Source of the DNA: Actinoplanes ianthinogenes
GTDB taxonomy: Bacteria; Actinomycetota; Actinomycetes; Mycobacteriales; Micromonosporaceae
Length of the DNA: 64,000 bases
Assembly (NCBI RefSeq): GCF_018324205.1
Contig: NZ_AP023356.1
Span: 3,427,501-3,491,500 of the forward strand
Direction of reading: 5' to 3'
The notes beneath the pieces are model-generated. The model did not search any database, was not told where the DNA came from, and saw only the letters and a program-made list of their open reading frames with translations. Position 1 is the first letter of the stretch. Each line of letters begins with the position of its first letter. Shown piece after piece: positions 15,278-23,012 of this stretch. The translations under genes and the position numbers were made by a program.

Positions 15278-17239
15278 ATGAGCCTCTCGCCGAACTTCCG
15301 TCCCGATCTCGAGGGCCTGCGCGCGGTCGCGGTGCTCCTGGTCGTGCTGGGCCACGCCGGGGTGCCGTTCGCCGCGGGCGGCTACGTCGGCGTGGACGTC
15401 TTCTTCGTGATCTCCGGCTTCCTGATCACCTCGTTGCTGAGCCGCGAGGCGGCCGAGTCGGGCCGGGTGTCGATCCGCCGGTTCTACGCCCGGCGGGCCC
15501 TGCGGCTGCTGCCGGCCGCCGCGCTGGTGCTGGTCACCACGCTGCTCGCGGCCCGGCTGTGGCTGCCCGCGATCCGGCTGGGCGAGCTGGCCAAGGACGC
15601 GCTGTCGGCCGCTGGGTACGTGGCGAACCTGCGGTTCGCGGTCACCGGCACGGACTACCTGAACGCGGACGCGCCGCCGTCGCCGTTCCAGCACTTCTGG
15701 TCGCTCGCGGTGGAGGAGCAGTTCTACCTGTTCTGGCCGCTGCTGCTGATGCTGCCGCGACGCAAGCCGGTGCTCGCCGGGCTGGTGGCCGCCTCGTTCG
15801 CGGCCGCGGTGGTGGAGACCGGGCGGTCGGCTCCGTGGGCGTATTTCGGCCCGCACACCCGGGCGTGGGAGCTGGGTGCCGGTGCGCTGATCGCGATCTT
15901 CGCCCCGCGTCTGCGGAGCGCCTGGCTCGGCGGGGCCGGGCTGGCCGCGATCCTCGGGGCGGCGCTGTGGTTCGACGACGGCACGGCGTACCCCGGCTTC
16001 TTCGCCCTGCTGCCCGTCGCCGGCGCCGCGGCCGTGCTGATCGGCGGTTTCCGGCCGCTCGCGGCCCGGCCGTTGCAGGCCGTCGGGCGGCTCTCCTACG
16101 GCTGGTACCTCTGGCACTGGCCGGTGCTGCTGATCGCCCCGGCCGCGCTCGGCCTCGACCCGTCGGTGCCGCTCGGGCTGCTGCTGTCGGTCGCCGCGCT
16201 GGGCCTGGCCTGGGTGACGTATCACCTGGTGGAGAACCCGCTGCGGCACCACCCGCGGCTAAGGCTGCGTCCCGCCCGGGCCCTCGGCCTGGGCGCCGGG
16301 CTGTCCGGGGCGGTGGCCGCCACCGCGGTCACCATCGCGCTGCTGCCGCACCCGGTGCCGGCCGGCGCGACGATCCGGGATCTGCGGACGGCGACCGCGC
16401 GCGCCGCCGACCCGTACGCGGTGATCACCCACGCGGTCCGGGCCAGTCGCCAGATCCGGGAGCTGCCCGGCAACCTGGCGCCGGCGCTGGCCCGGGTGAA
16501 CGCCGACAAGGCGCGGGTGTGGGCGGACGGGTGCCACGTCGAGGCGCCGGTGACGGTCGCGCCGGCCGGCTGCTTCTACGGCGACCCCACCGCGGCGACC
16601 ACCGTGGTGCTCTACGGCGACTCGCACGCGGCGCAGTGGTTCCCGGCCCTGGACCGGATCGCGAAGCGGCGGCACTGGCGGCTGGTGTCGCTGAGCAAGT
16701 CGTCCTGCTCGGCGGCCGACCTGCGGCTCTGGCACGACGGACTGAAGCGGGAGTACACCGAGTGCGCCGCGTTCCACGCGTCGGCGGTGGCCCGGATCCG
16801 GGCGTTGCGCCCGGCGCTCGTGGTGATCGGGTCGAGCTTCAACTATCGGCCGGTGGACACGCGTACCGATGAGGCCACCCAGTGGCGGGCGGCCTGGCAG
16901 CGGACCGCGGCCGCGGTCGGCGGCAAGGTCGCGCTGATCGTCGACACGCCCTATTTCGCCGAGCGGGTCCCGGTGTGCGTGGCCCGGCAGGCCCGCCTGA
17001 AGCGCGTCAACCGTTGCGGGAAGAACGCTTCGGCGGCCCTGCGCGGGCCCGCGCAGCGGATCGCCGTCCACGGCCTGACCGGCGTCACCGTGATCGACCC
17101 GGTCCCGTGGCTCTGCACGGACTTCTGCCCGCCGATCATCGGCAACGTGCTGGCCTACCGGGACTCCAACCACCTGACCACGACATATGCCCAGACGGTC
17201 GCGCCCCTGCTGGACGCGGCGCTACCGAAGCTCGAGTAG
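15278..17239 (+). CDS. OafA/YrhL-type acyltransferase with SGNH domain
   Basis: A 653-aa two-domain membrane enzyme that O-acylates surface polysaccharide or peptidoglycan. The acyltransferase-3 domain (residues about 1-350, ten or so helices) starts FRPDLEGLRAVAVLLVVLGH, with the conserved FFVISGFLIT and FYARRALRLLP. The C-terminal extracytoplasmic SGNH domain (about 430-650) has the catalytic serine in VVLYGDSHAAQW and the Asp-His pair in YRDSNHLTTTYAQ. The neighbouring glycosyltransferases suggest the acceptor is a surface glycan. Its last 18 bp overlap the convergent coiled-coil gene. Confidence 0.92.
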   Translation: MSLSPNFRPDLEGLRAVAVLLVVLGHAGVPFAAGGYVGVDVFFVISGFLITSLLSREAAESGRVSIRRFYARRALRLLPAAALVLVTTLLAARLWLPAIRLGELAKDALSAAGYVANLRFAVTGTDYLNADAPPSPFQHFWSLAVEEQFYLFWPLLLMLPRRKPVLAGLVAASFAAAVVETGRSAPWAYFGPHTRAWELGAGALIAIFAPRLRSAWLGGAGLAAILGAALWFDDGTAYPGFFALLPVAGAAAVLIGGFRPLAARPLQAVGRLSYGWYLWHWPVLLIAPAALGLDPSVPLGLLLSVAALGLAWVTYHLVENPLRHHPRLRLRPARALGLGAGLSGAVAATAVTIALLPHPVPAGATIRDLRTATARAADPYAVITHAVRASRQIRELPGNLAPALARVNADKARVWADGCHVEAPVTVAPAGCFYGDPTAATTVVLYGDSHAAQWFPALDRIAKRRHWRLVSLSKSSCSAADLRLWHDGLKREYTECAAFHASAVARIRALRPALVVIGSSFNYRPVDTRTDEATQWRAAWQRTAAAVGGKVALIVDTPYFAERVPVCVARQARLKRVNRCGKNASAALRGPAQRIAVHGLTGVTVIDPVPWLCTDFCPPIIGNVLAYRDSNHLTTTYAQTVAPLLDAALPKLE

Positions 17240-17890
17240 GTCGGCGAGGGCCGGCGGGTGCTGCCGGTCCACCACCACGGTCCGCTCGGTGGCGTGATCC
17301 CGGCACAGCTGGGCCAGCCGCTCGGCGAGCAGGTCGTCCCAGGCCCGGTCGGGCCGGTGCCGCTCCCAGGTGGCCCGGTCCGGCAGGTACTCCAGCAGCA
17401 CGCCGAGCTTGCGCAGCAGCGAGAACGCCGGGTCGTCGGTGAGCACCACCGGCCGGTGGTCCGGCGTGACCAGCAGGCGCTGGTTCACGGTGACCAGGAA
17501 GTCGCGCAGCGCGTCGTGGTCGAGGCCGATCGCGACGTACAGGTGGGCGGGCCGCCGCTTCGCGGCCGGCTGCTGCCGGGTGACCTGCTCCGGTACCACC
17601 GACCCCCCGCCGGGCCGGGGCCGCAGCCGTCGCGCCAGACCCTTCACCAGCCGCGGCGAGGTACGCACCGGATCCTTCACGAACGACACCAGCGCCCGCC
17701 CCAGCCGGTACGACCCGCTGCTGCGCAACCGCTTGCTCTTCTCCCGTTCCCGGTCCCGCTGCTCGGTCAGCCGCTCGCACCGGGCCCGCCAGGAGTCCCG
17801 TTCCAGCTCCACCGAGCGCATCCGCCCGGTCAGCGCCGCGACCTCCCACTGCAACTTCTCAAACTCCGGCTTAACTGATAAGTCGGACAT
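17222..17890 (-). CDS. Coiled-coil protein of unknown function, glycan cluster
   Basis: A 222-aa protein that starts MSDLSVKPEFEKLQWEVAAL and carries a heptad-like charged segment over residues about 8-55 (ELERDSWRARCERLTEQRDR). A basic region follows (GRALVSFVKDPVRTSPRLV), then a small alpha/beta domain (AHLYVAIGLDHDALRDFLVT ... RPVVLTDDPAFSLLRKLGVL). Such coiled-coil plus basic segments occur in proteins attached to glycosyltransferase clusters, but no family is recognised. The ATG lies two bases after the stop of the upstream glycosyltransferase fusion, so the two are coupled. Confidence 0.8.
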   Translation of the reverse strand: MSDLSVKPEFEKLQWEVAALTGRMRSVELERDSWRARCERLTEQRDREREKSKRLRSSGSYRLGRALVSFVKDPVRTSPRLVKGLARRLRPRPGGGSVVPEQVTRQQPAAKRRPAHLYVAIGLDHDALRDFLVTVNQRLLVTPDHRPVVLTDDPAFSLLRKLGVLLEYLPDRATWERHRPDRAWDDLLAERLAQLCRDHATERTVVVDRQHPPALADLLELR

Positions 17891-17892
17891 GT

Positions 17893-20067
17893 TCACGCTC
17901 CGCTTCGTACGTTCTCCGCAGCCAGCCCCGCCAGCCAGCGCGCCGCTGCCTCCGCCCCGTTGCCGAACCCGACCTCGGCGCACCGCCGGGCGAGCTGGGC
18001 ACGTACCTCCGGCCGCACCGCCTCGGCCAGCACCCGGTCCAGCTCGTCGCTCTCCGGGTCCTCGACGCAGAGCGCCGCCCCCGTCGTCGCGGCGAACCGG
18101 GCCCGGGCCACCTGGTCGTCCAGCGACGTCTGCCGGTTCGGCACGAACACGGTGGGCACCTGGAAGGCGAGCAGCTCGTGGAACGAGTTGTATCCGGACG
18201 CGGCGACCACCAGGTCCACACCGCGCAGATATCGGCTGATCGGGTACACCTTGACCACGCGCGCGCCGGGCACCGGCGGCATCGGCTCGGTGGCGATCAT
18301 CGACTCGGCGAGCAGCACCTGGAAACCGGCCTCGCGCAGGTGCTTCGCGATCCGGCCGACCGGCGACGCGATGTCGTTGATGTTCCCGGCGCCGAGCTGG
18401 AGCAGCGCGGCCGGACGGCCCTCCTCGACCCCCAGCACGGCCCGCGCCTCGTCCGGCCCGACCAGGTCGGAGCGGTCCAGCAGCATGATCGGGTCGACCG
18501 GGTGCACGCCGGCCCGGTCGGCCACGGTCGGCCCCTCGTCGGCCGGGGCGGCGAACTCGCCGGGCTCCAGGATGCCGTCGAACGCCCCGCGCCTCGCGAT
18601 CCACTCGGCGCCGGTCTCCCGGCGCCACATCGGCCGGCGCACCCAGACCCAGGTGACGTCCGGGCGGGCCGCGGCGGCCGCGACGATGCCCTCGTGCGGG
18701 ACGCTGTCCACCGCGACCACGGCCGGGCGGTGCAGGTCGACCAGGTGCTCCAGGCGCGACTGGAGGAAACCGGCCCAGCGCTGCTTGGGCAGGCCGAGCA
18801 CGGCCCGGGACGGCAGGTACTCGGTGAGGAAGCCCTCCCGGTGGGCGACCGAGGCGCCGTACGACTGGGTCGCGATCACCGCGGGATGACTCTCCGGCAG
18901 CCGCCGGCCGATCGCCATCAGCCGGGACAGGTGCCCCAGGCCGGCGCCGTTGTCGCTGAGCATCAGCACCGGTCGGGGCCGGGGCGCGGGGTCACGGCGG
19001 ACGTGTGCCGGGGCGCGGTGCGCGGCCGGCTTGGCGCCGGCGCCGCGGGCGGCCAGCCGGGCCAGGTGGGAGGCGACGCCGTACCGGGTCTCGACGAACT
19101 CCCGGGCCCGCGCGGCCACCTCGCGGTAGCGTTCCCGATCCGCCCAGAGCTCGCGGACCAGCGGCTCCACCCCGGCCGGCGTGGTGTAGAGCGCCGCGTC
19201 GCCGAAGATCGGCCGGAAGTGCTCGCCGACGATCGCCGGGACGCCCGCGGCCATCGCCTCAAGGATGGTCCGGCCGAATGCCTCGACCAGGTCCGGGTCG
19301 TGGAAGTAGACGAAGAAGTCGATGGTGCGGAGGAAGTCCACCGGCTGTTCGCCGCCGAAGGGGATGACTTCCCAGTTGGCGGGGTGCCGGCCGAGGAGAC
19401 GGGTGGCGATCTCACCACCGCCCATTACGCGTACCTTAATATCCGATTTTTCGGGATAAGCCTGGAGAATATCCTCAGGAGTGCGGGGCCACTTCACCGC
19501 ATCTGCACGCCCATGACGCCCGATAACCGGAAAATCCGATTGGGGCAGAGGAGGCCTCGCCCACTCGGACACATCGATGATCTCATGCCAGTCTTCATCC
19601 GACAAATCGGGCAGCATCCCACGGATTTGCGGACTGATCGGCGCCCACTCCACCGCCGGCCCGAAATACAGCTCGATCCGGTCCCGCACCTCGGCGAAGT
19701 CGTAGTACCGGGCCGGATCCGCCGCGTCCCCCGGCGCCTGGTTGAGCACCATCACGGTGTGCTCGGCGTGCACCCGCGGCACCACGGCCAGGTCGGCCGT
19801 GAAGATCCGCGGCTGGCGGATCACCAGCAGCCGGGCGTTCACCGCGGCGTCCGGGGTGGCCAGCTCGGCCAGCCCGTCGCGGAGCAGATCGGCGATCCGC
19901 GGGCTGAACGGCAGCCCGTCCCGGTTGTGTGGGGACGGCACGTGCACCAGGATCGTGCGCAACCCGGCCTCGGCCTGGGCGCGCACCTCGGCCGCGATGG
20001 CCGCCGAGTTCCCGCCCGGGTACCGGAAGTCCGAGAGGATCGCCACGTCATGGACGGTCGCGGTCAT
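17893..20067 (-). CDS. Fused GT4-like and GT28/MurG-like glycosyltransferase
   Basis: A 724-aa protein with two glycosyltransferase halves. The N-terminal half (about 1-350) looks like GT4: LSDFRYPGGNSAAIAAEVRA at the start and a nucleotide-binding segment PDLVEAFGRTILEAMAAGVP. The C-terminal half (about 365-724) begins MLSDNGAGLGHLSRLMAIGR, the GT28/MurG-type opening, and ends with VDLVVAASGYNSFHELLAFQ and VPTVFVPNRQTSLDDQ. MTATVHDVAI at 20067 has GGAG 9 bases upstream and is preferred over a longer frame from 20133. It is coupled to the coiled-coil gene. The sugar and acceptor are not predictable. Confidence 0.85.
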   Translation of the reverse strand: MTATVHDVAILSDFRYPGGNSAAIAAEVRAQAEAGLRTILVHVPSPHNRDGLPFSPRIADLLRDGLAELATPDAAVNARLLVIRQPRIFTADLAVVPRVHAEHTVMVLNQAPGDAADPARYYDFAEVRDRIELYFGPAVEWAPISPQIRGMLPDLSDEDWHEIIDVSEWARPPLPQSDFPVIGRHGRADAVKWPRTPEDILQAYPEKSDIKVRVMGGGEIATRLLGRHPANWEVIPFGGEQPVDFLRTIDFFVYFHDPDLVEAFGRTILEAMAAGVPAIVGEHFRPIFGDAALYTTPAGVEPLVRELWADRERYREVAARAREFVETRYGVASHLARLAARGAGAKPAAHRAPAHVRRDPAPRPRPVLMLSDNGAGLGHLSRLMAIGRRLPESHPAVIATQSYGASVAHREGFLTEYLPSRAVLGLPKQRWAGFLQSRLEHLVDLHRPAVVAVDSVPHEGIVAAAAARPDVTWVWVRRPMWRRETGAEWIARRGAFDGILEPGEFAAPADEGPTVADRAGVHPVDPIMLLDRSDLVGPDEARAVLGVEEGRPAALLQLGAGNINDIASPVGRIAKHLREAGFQVLLAESMIATEPMPPVPGARVVKVYPISRYLRGVDLVVAASGYNSFHELLAFQVPTVFVPNRQTSLDDQVARARFAATTGAALCVEDPESDELDRVLAEAVRPEVRAQLARRCAEVGFGNGAEAAARWLAGLAAENVRSGA

Positions 20068-20168
20068 GATCGTGTACTCCGTTGCTCGACGACCGGGTTC
20101 TCCGCCGGGCACAACGACCCGCGAGGCGATCACGTCACGCCGGTGCGGGGCGGGGCGTTGGGCAGACC

Positions 20169-22439
20169 ATGCGCACGCACATCACCCCGGCCTCGTACGG
20201 ATCCGCCCTGCTCGAACGGCATCTACGGGCGCTGCGCCGAACCGGGCCGGCCGGTCCCGCGACGGCCGCGATCCAGGCACGGTCCGCCGACGCCCGGGTG
20301 CTTCTCGCGTACGCCGCGGGCATCACCGACCTGGACGGCCTGCTCACCGCGGTCCGCGCCGGCCGCCCGGTGCTCGCCGAGCTGAACCCGTACGCGGTCG
20401 GCGAGCTGGCCCGGGCGATCGCCACCCAGGACCTGGAGCCGGAGGACCGCGCGGACGCTCTGGCGCTGTTCGACGGGCTGCTGCGGGCGCACGGACCGGC
20501 CGCGATCGCACCCGAGCACCAGGGGCTGCACGCGCAGCTGGCCTTCCCGGCCGGGCGGGCCGCCGACCTGCTGGCTCGATATCCGAAGGTGGCGAAGCCG
20601 ATCCGGCAGGCGCTGGCCGTGGACCTGGCCGAGCCGGACGAGTGGCTGGCCCGGTTCAACAGCCTGCTGCCGGCGCCGGGGATCCGCCTGACGGACGGTG
20701 ACGGGCCGCGGTTCGACCGCATCGCGCCGGGGACGGTGGACCGGGTCGACGACGAACACCGGATCACCACGATCGTGACCACCTACCGGCCGGGGGCGGC
20801 GCTGCTGGTGACCATCCGGTCGCTGATCGCGCAGAGCTGGGCGAACCAGGAGATCCTGATCGTCGACGACGGGTCGCCGGAGACGGCGATCCTGGACGAG
20901 GCGGCGGCGCTGGACCCGCGGGTCCGGGTGCTGCGGCTCGGCACCAATGGGGGGACCTATCTGGCCCGCAACGCCGGTCTGGACGCCGCAACCGGTGACT
21001 TCGTGACGTTTCAGGATTCGGATGACTGGTCGCATCCGTTGCGGCTGGAACGTCAGGTGGCCCCGCTCCTGGGTGATCCCGCGGTCTTCGCGACGACCTC
21101 GGCCGGGATGCGGGTCACCGGCGACCTGGTGATCACCCGGCCGGGACATCCGCACCACCGCTCCTACAACCTGTCCTCGCTGATGCTGCGCCGGACGCTC
21201 GCCCTGGGGAAGCTCGGCTACCTGGACACCGTCCGCAAGGGTGCCGACGCCGAATACGTCGAGCGGGCCCGCGCCGTGTTCGGCCGGCCCGCGGTGCCGC
21301 ACCTGGGCGCCGAGACGCTGGCCCTGATCCGGCTCTCCGGCAGCTCACTGTCCAGTGCGGACATGGCTGCGGGCTGGATGCACCCGGCGCGGCGGGCGTA
21401 CCTCTCCGCGTTCCAGGCCTGGCACACCCGGGTCGCCACCGGTCGCGAACCGGCCGTCCGCCCGCGCACCCCGCGGCAGCGCGCCTTCGCCGCCCCTCGC
21501 CGCCTCGCCGAGGTCACCCCGTCGGCCGCCACCTTCGACCTGGTCCTGGCCGCCGACTTCACCGACCCGGAGCACGTCACCGCGGTCCGGTCGTTGCTCC
21601 CGCACGCCTCGCTGGGCCTGCTGCACCTGCCCGTCCTCGGCGCCGCCACCGACAACCTGGCCCCGGACGTCCAGCGTCTGATCAACACCGGGTCGGTCAC
21701 CCAGATCCAGCTCACCGACCCGGTGCACACCGCGCTCCTGCTGGTCCGCGACCCCGCGACGCTGGCCTTCGCCACCGGCCTGCCGAGCGCCGTCCGCGCC
21801 GGCCGGGTGGTGATCGAGGAGGATCCCGCCTGGTCGACGGCGGCCGAGGCGTGTGCGGGCGCGGCGCGCCGCTTGTTCGGCGTCCAGCCCGAGCTCAGGT
21901 CGCTGCCGTGCACGGTGGACGTCCGCCGGTGGCGGACCGCGCCTCGCCGCCCGTCCCCGGATCGGCCGATTCTCGGCCGCTACCTCACCGACGACCACGA
22001 CCCGGTGCGGTCCCTGCCCGCGTCCGCCGATTTTGACGTACGCCTCCTGCACCGCACCGCCGAGCCCCTCCCCTCCCCCGCCCCGCACTGGCTGATCTAC
22101 CAGCCCGGCGACGTCACCCCCCGAGCCTTCCTCCACCAGCTCGACTTCTACCTGGGTTTCACCGACCCCCCGGCGACCCTGCTGGCCCCGCTGGCCGCCG
22201 GTTGCGTCGTGCTCCTGCCCCCGGACCGCGAACCGGAATACGGCCCCGCCGCCGTCTACTGTGCCCCGTCCGAGCTGCCGCGGACCCTGCGCCGCCTGCA
22301 CCGCAGCCCGCAGCGCTACGCCGCCCAGTCGGCCCGGTCCGAGGCGTTCGCCCGGCGGCACCACGCCGGCCGCTACGCCGACGTTGTCCGGTCCCTGCTG
22401 CACCCGCCCGGCCTGCCCCATCCCCGCACCGGGCCGTGA
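20169..22439 (+). CDS. Family 2 glycosyltransferase with helical N- and C-terminal extensions (paralogue A)
   Basis: A 756-aa protein. A helical N-terminal domain (about 1-185) precedes a GT2 domain (about 195-420). This contains ITTIVTTYRPGAALLVTIRS, the nucleotide-binding EILIVDDGSPE, NGGTYLARNAGLDAATGDFV and the metal-binding TFQDSDDWSHPLRLE. A C-terminal domain (about 450-756) resembles a second GT-like fold (PHWLIYQPGDVTPRAFLHQL). The MRTHITPA start is the one nearest the conserved region; no strong ribosome-binding site is seen. It has the same length and layout as the protein at 35846-38116. It is divergent from the GT4/GT28 fusion. Confidence 0.88.
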   Translation: MRTHITPASYGSALLERHLRALRRTGPAGPATAAIQARSADARVLLAYAAGITDLDGLLTAVRAGRPVLAELNPYAVGELARAIATQDLEPEDRADALALFDGLLRAHGPAAIAPEHQGLHAQLAFPAGRAADLLARYPKVAKPIRQALAVDLAEPDEWLARFNSLLPAPGIRLTDGDGPRFDRIAPGTVDRVDDEHRITTIVTTYRPGAALLVTIRSLIAQSWANQEILIVDDGSPETAILDEAAALDPRVRVLRLGTNGGTYLARNAGLDAATGDFVTFQDSDDWSHPLRLERQVAPLLGDPAVFATTSAGMRVTGDLVITRPGHPHHRSYNLSSLMLRRTLALGKLGYLDTVRKGADAEYVERARAVFGRPAVPHLGAETLALIRLSGSSLSSADMAAGWMHPARRAYLSAFQAWHTRVATGREPAVRPRTPRQRAFAAPRRLAEVTPSAATFDLVLAADFTDPEHVTAVRSLLPHASLGLLHLPVLGAATDNLAPDVQRLINTGSVTQIQLTDPVHTALLLVRDPATLAFATGLPSAVRAGRVVIEEDPAWSTAAEACAGAARRLFGVQPELRSLPCTVDVRRWRTAPRRPSPDRPILGRYLTDDHDPVRSLPASADFDVRLLHRTAEPLPSPAPHWLIYQPGDVTPRAFLHQLDFYLGFTDPPATLLAPLAAGCVVLLPPDREPEYGPAAVYCAPSELPRTLRRLHRSPQRYAAQSARSEAFARRHHAGRYADVVRSLLHPPGLPHPRTGP

Positions 22440-22447
22440 ACGACAGC

Positions 22448-22491
22448 GGCCGGGCCCGGGCGGTGGCGGTTGCCACCACCCGGACCCGGCC
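22448..22491. terminator. GC-rich bidirectional hairpin between convergent genes
   Basis: A near-perfect inverted repeat: arm GGCCGGGCCCGGGCGGTGGC (22448-22467) and arm GCCACCACCCGGACCCGGCC (22472-22491), with only a few mismatches and a tiny loop. It lies 9 bp after the GT2 stop and 12 bp before the HEAT-gene stop. No T-run follows, so it is a GC-hairpin type signal and the termination role is inferred from position. Confidence 0.6.
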
Positions 22492-22502
22492 GGCCGGCGT
22501 GC

Positions 22503-23012
22503 TCAGTCGAACAACTCGTACAGCGGGTCGATCACCTCGGCCCGCCGCTCGTCGTCCGCGGTCGCGGCCGCGGCCTCCAGCCGGCTGCTCAGCCGTTCCC
22601 AGGTCGGCTCGTCGATGTCCGTCTCGACGCCGCTGAGCAGGCCGAGCGCGGACATTCTCACCTCGTAACCGCCGGTCAGGGCCAGGTCGACGAGCAGTTC
22701 CAGGATCGGTGCGCAGTCGTACGGGTCGAGCGCGTAGAGCAAGGTGCCGCGGCGCCCTTCCGTGCGCGGGTCCCGCAGGAGTTCGACGATCGCGTCGAAC
22801 GCCTCCGGCACCACCATGTCGGACAGTGCCAGTGCGGTGGCGTTGCGCACCGCCGCATCCGGGGTCAGGCGCAGCAGCTCCAGCAGGCGGGGCGCCGCCT
22901 CGGTGGCCCGCCGCCGGCCGAGCTCATCGACCGCGTCGACGACGGTGTCCCGGTCCGAGCCGTCCAGCCGATCGACCAGTGCGGTCACCGGCACCTCTTC
23001 GAGAGCGCTCAT
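22503..23012 (-). CDS. HEAT-repeat protein, candidate immunity protein of the Rhs toxin
   Basis: A 169-aa acidic protein made of helical pairs of the HEAT type, for example VDAVDELGRRRATEAAPRLL, AAVRNATALALSDMVVPEAF and YEVRMSALGLLSGVETDIDE. Its ATG (23012) overlaps the stop of the giant Rhs/YD gene by 4 bp (ATGA). A small acidic gene coupled directly behind an Rhs gene is the standard position of a cognate immunity protein, and HEAT-like proteins are among known immunity folds. The immunity role is therefore inferred, not shown. The gene ends just before the convergent-gene hairpin. Confidence 0.75.
   Translation of the reverse strand: MSALEEVPVTALVDRLDGSDRDTVVDAVDELGRRRATEAAPRLLELLRLTPDAAVRNATALALSDMVVPEAFDAIVELLRDPRTEGRRGTLLYALDPYDCAPILELLVDLALTGGYEVRMSALGLLSGVETDIDEPTWERLSSRLEAAAATADDERRAEVIDPLYELFD

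Noticed and set aside
13780-16872. Long plus-strand frame (1030 aa) over the membrane protein and acyltransferase
   Set aside because: It crosses two real genes in other frames, is rich in Arg/Gly/Ala/Pro and shows no domain.
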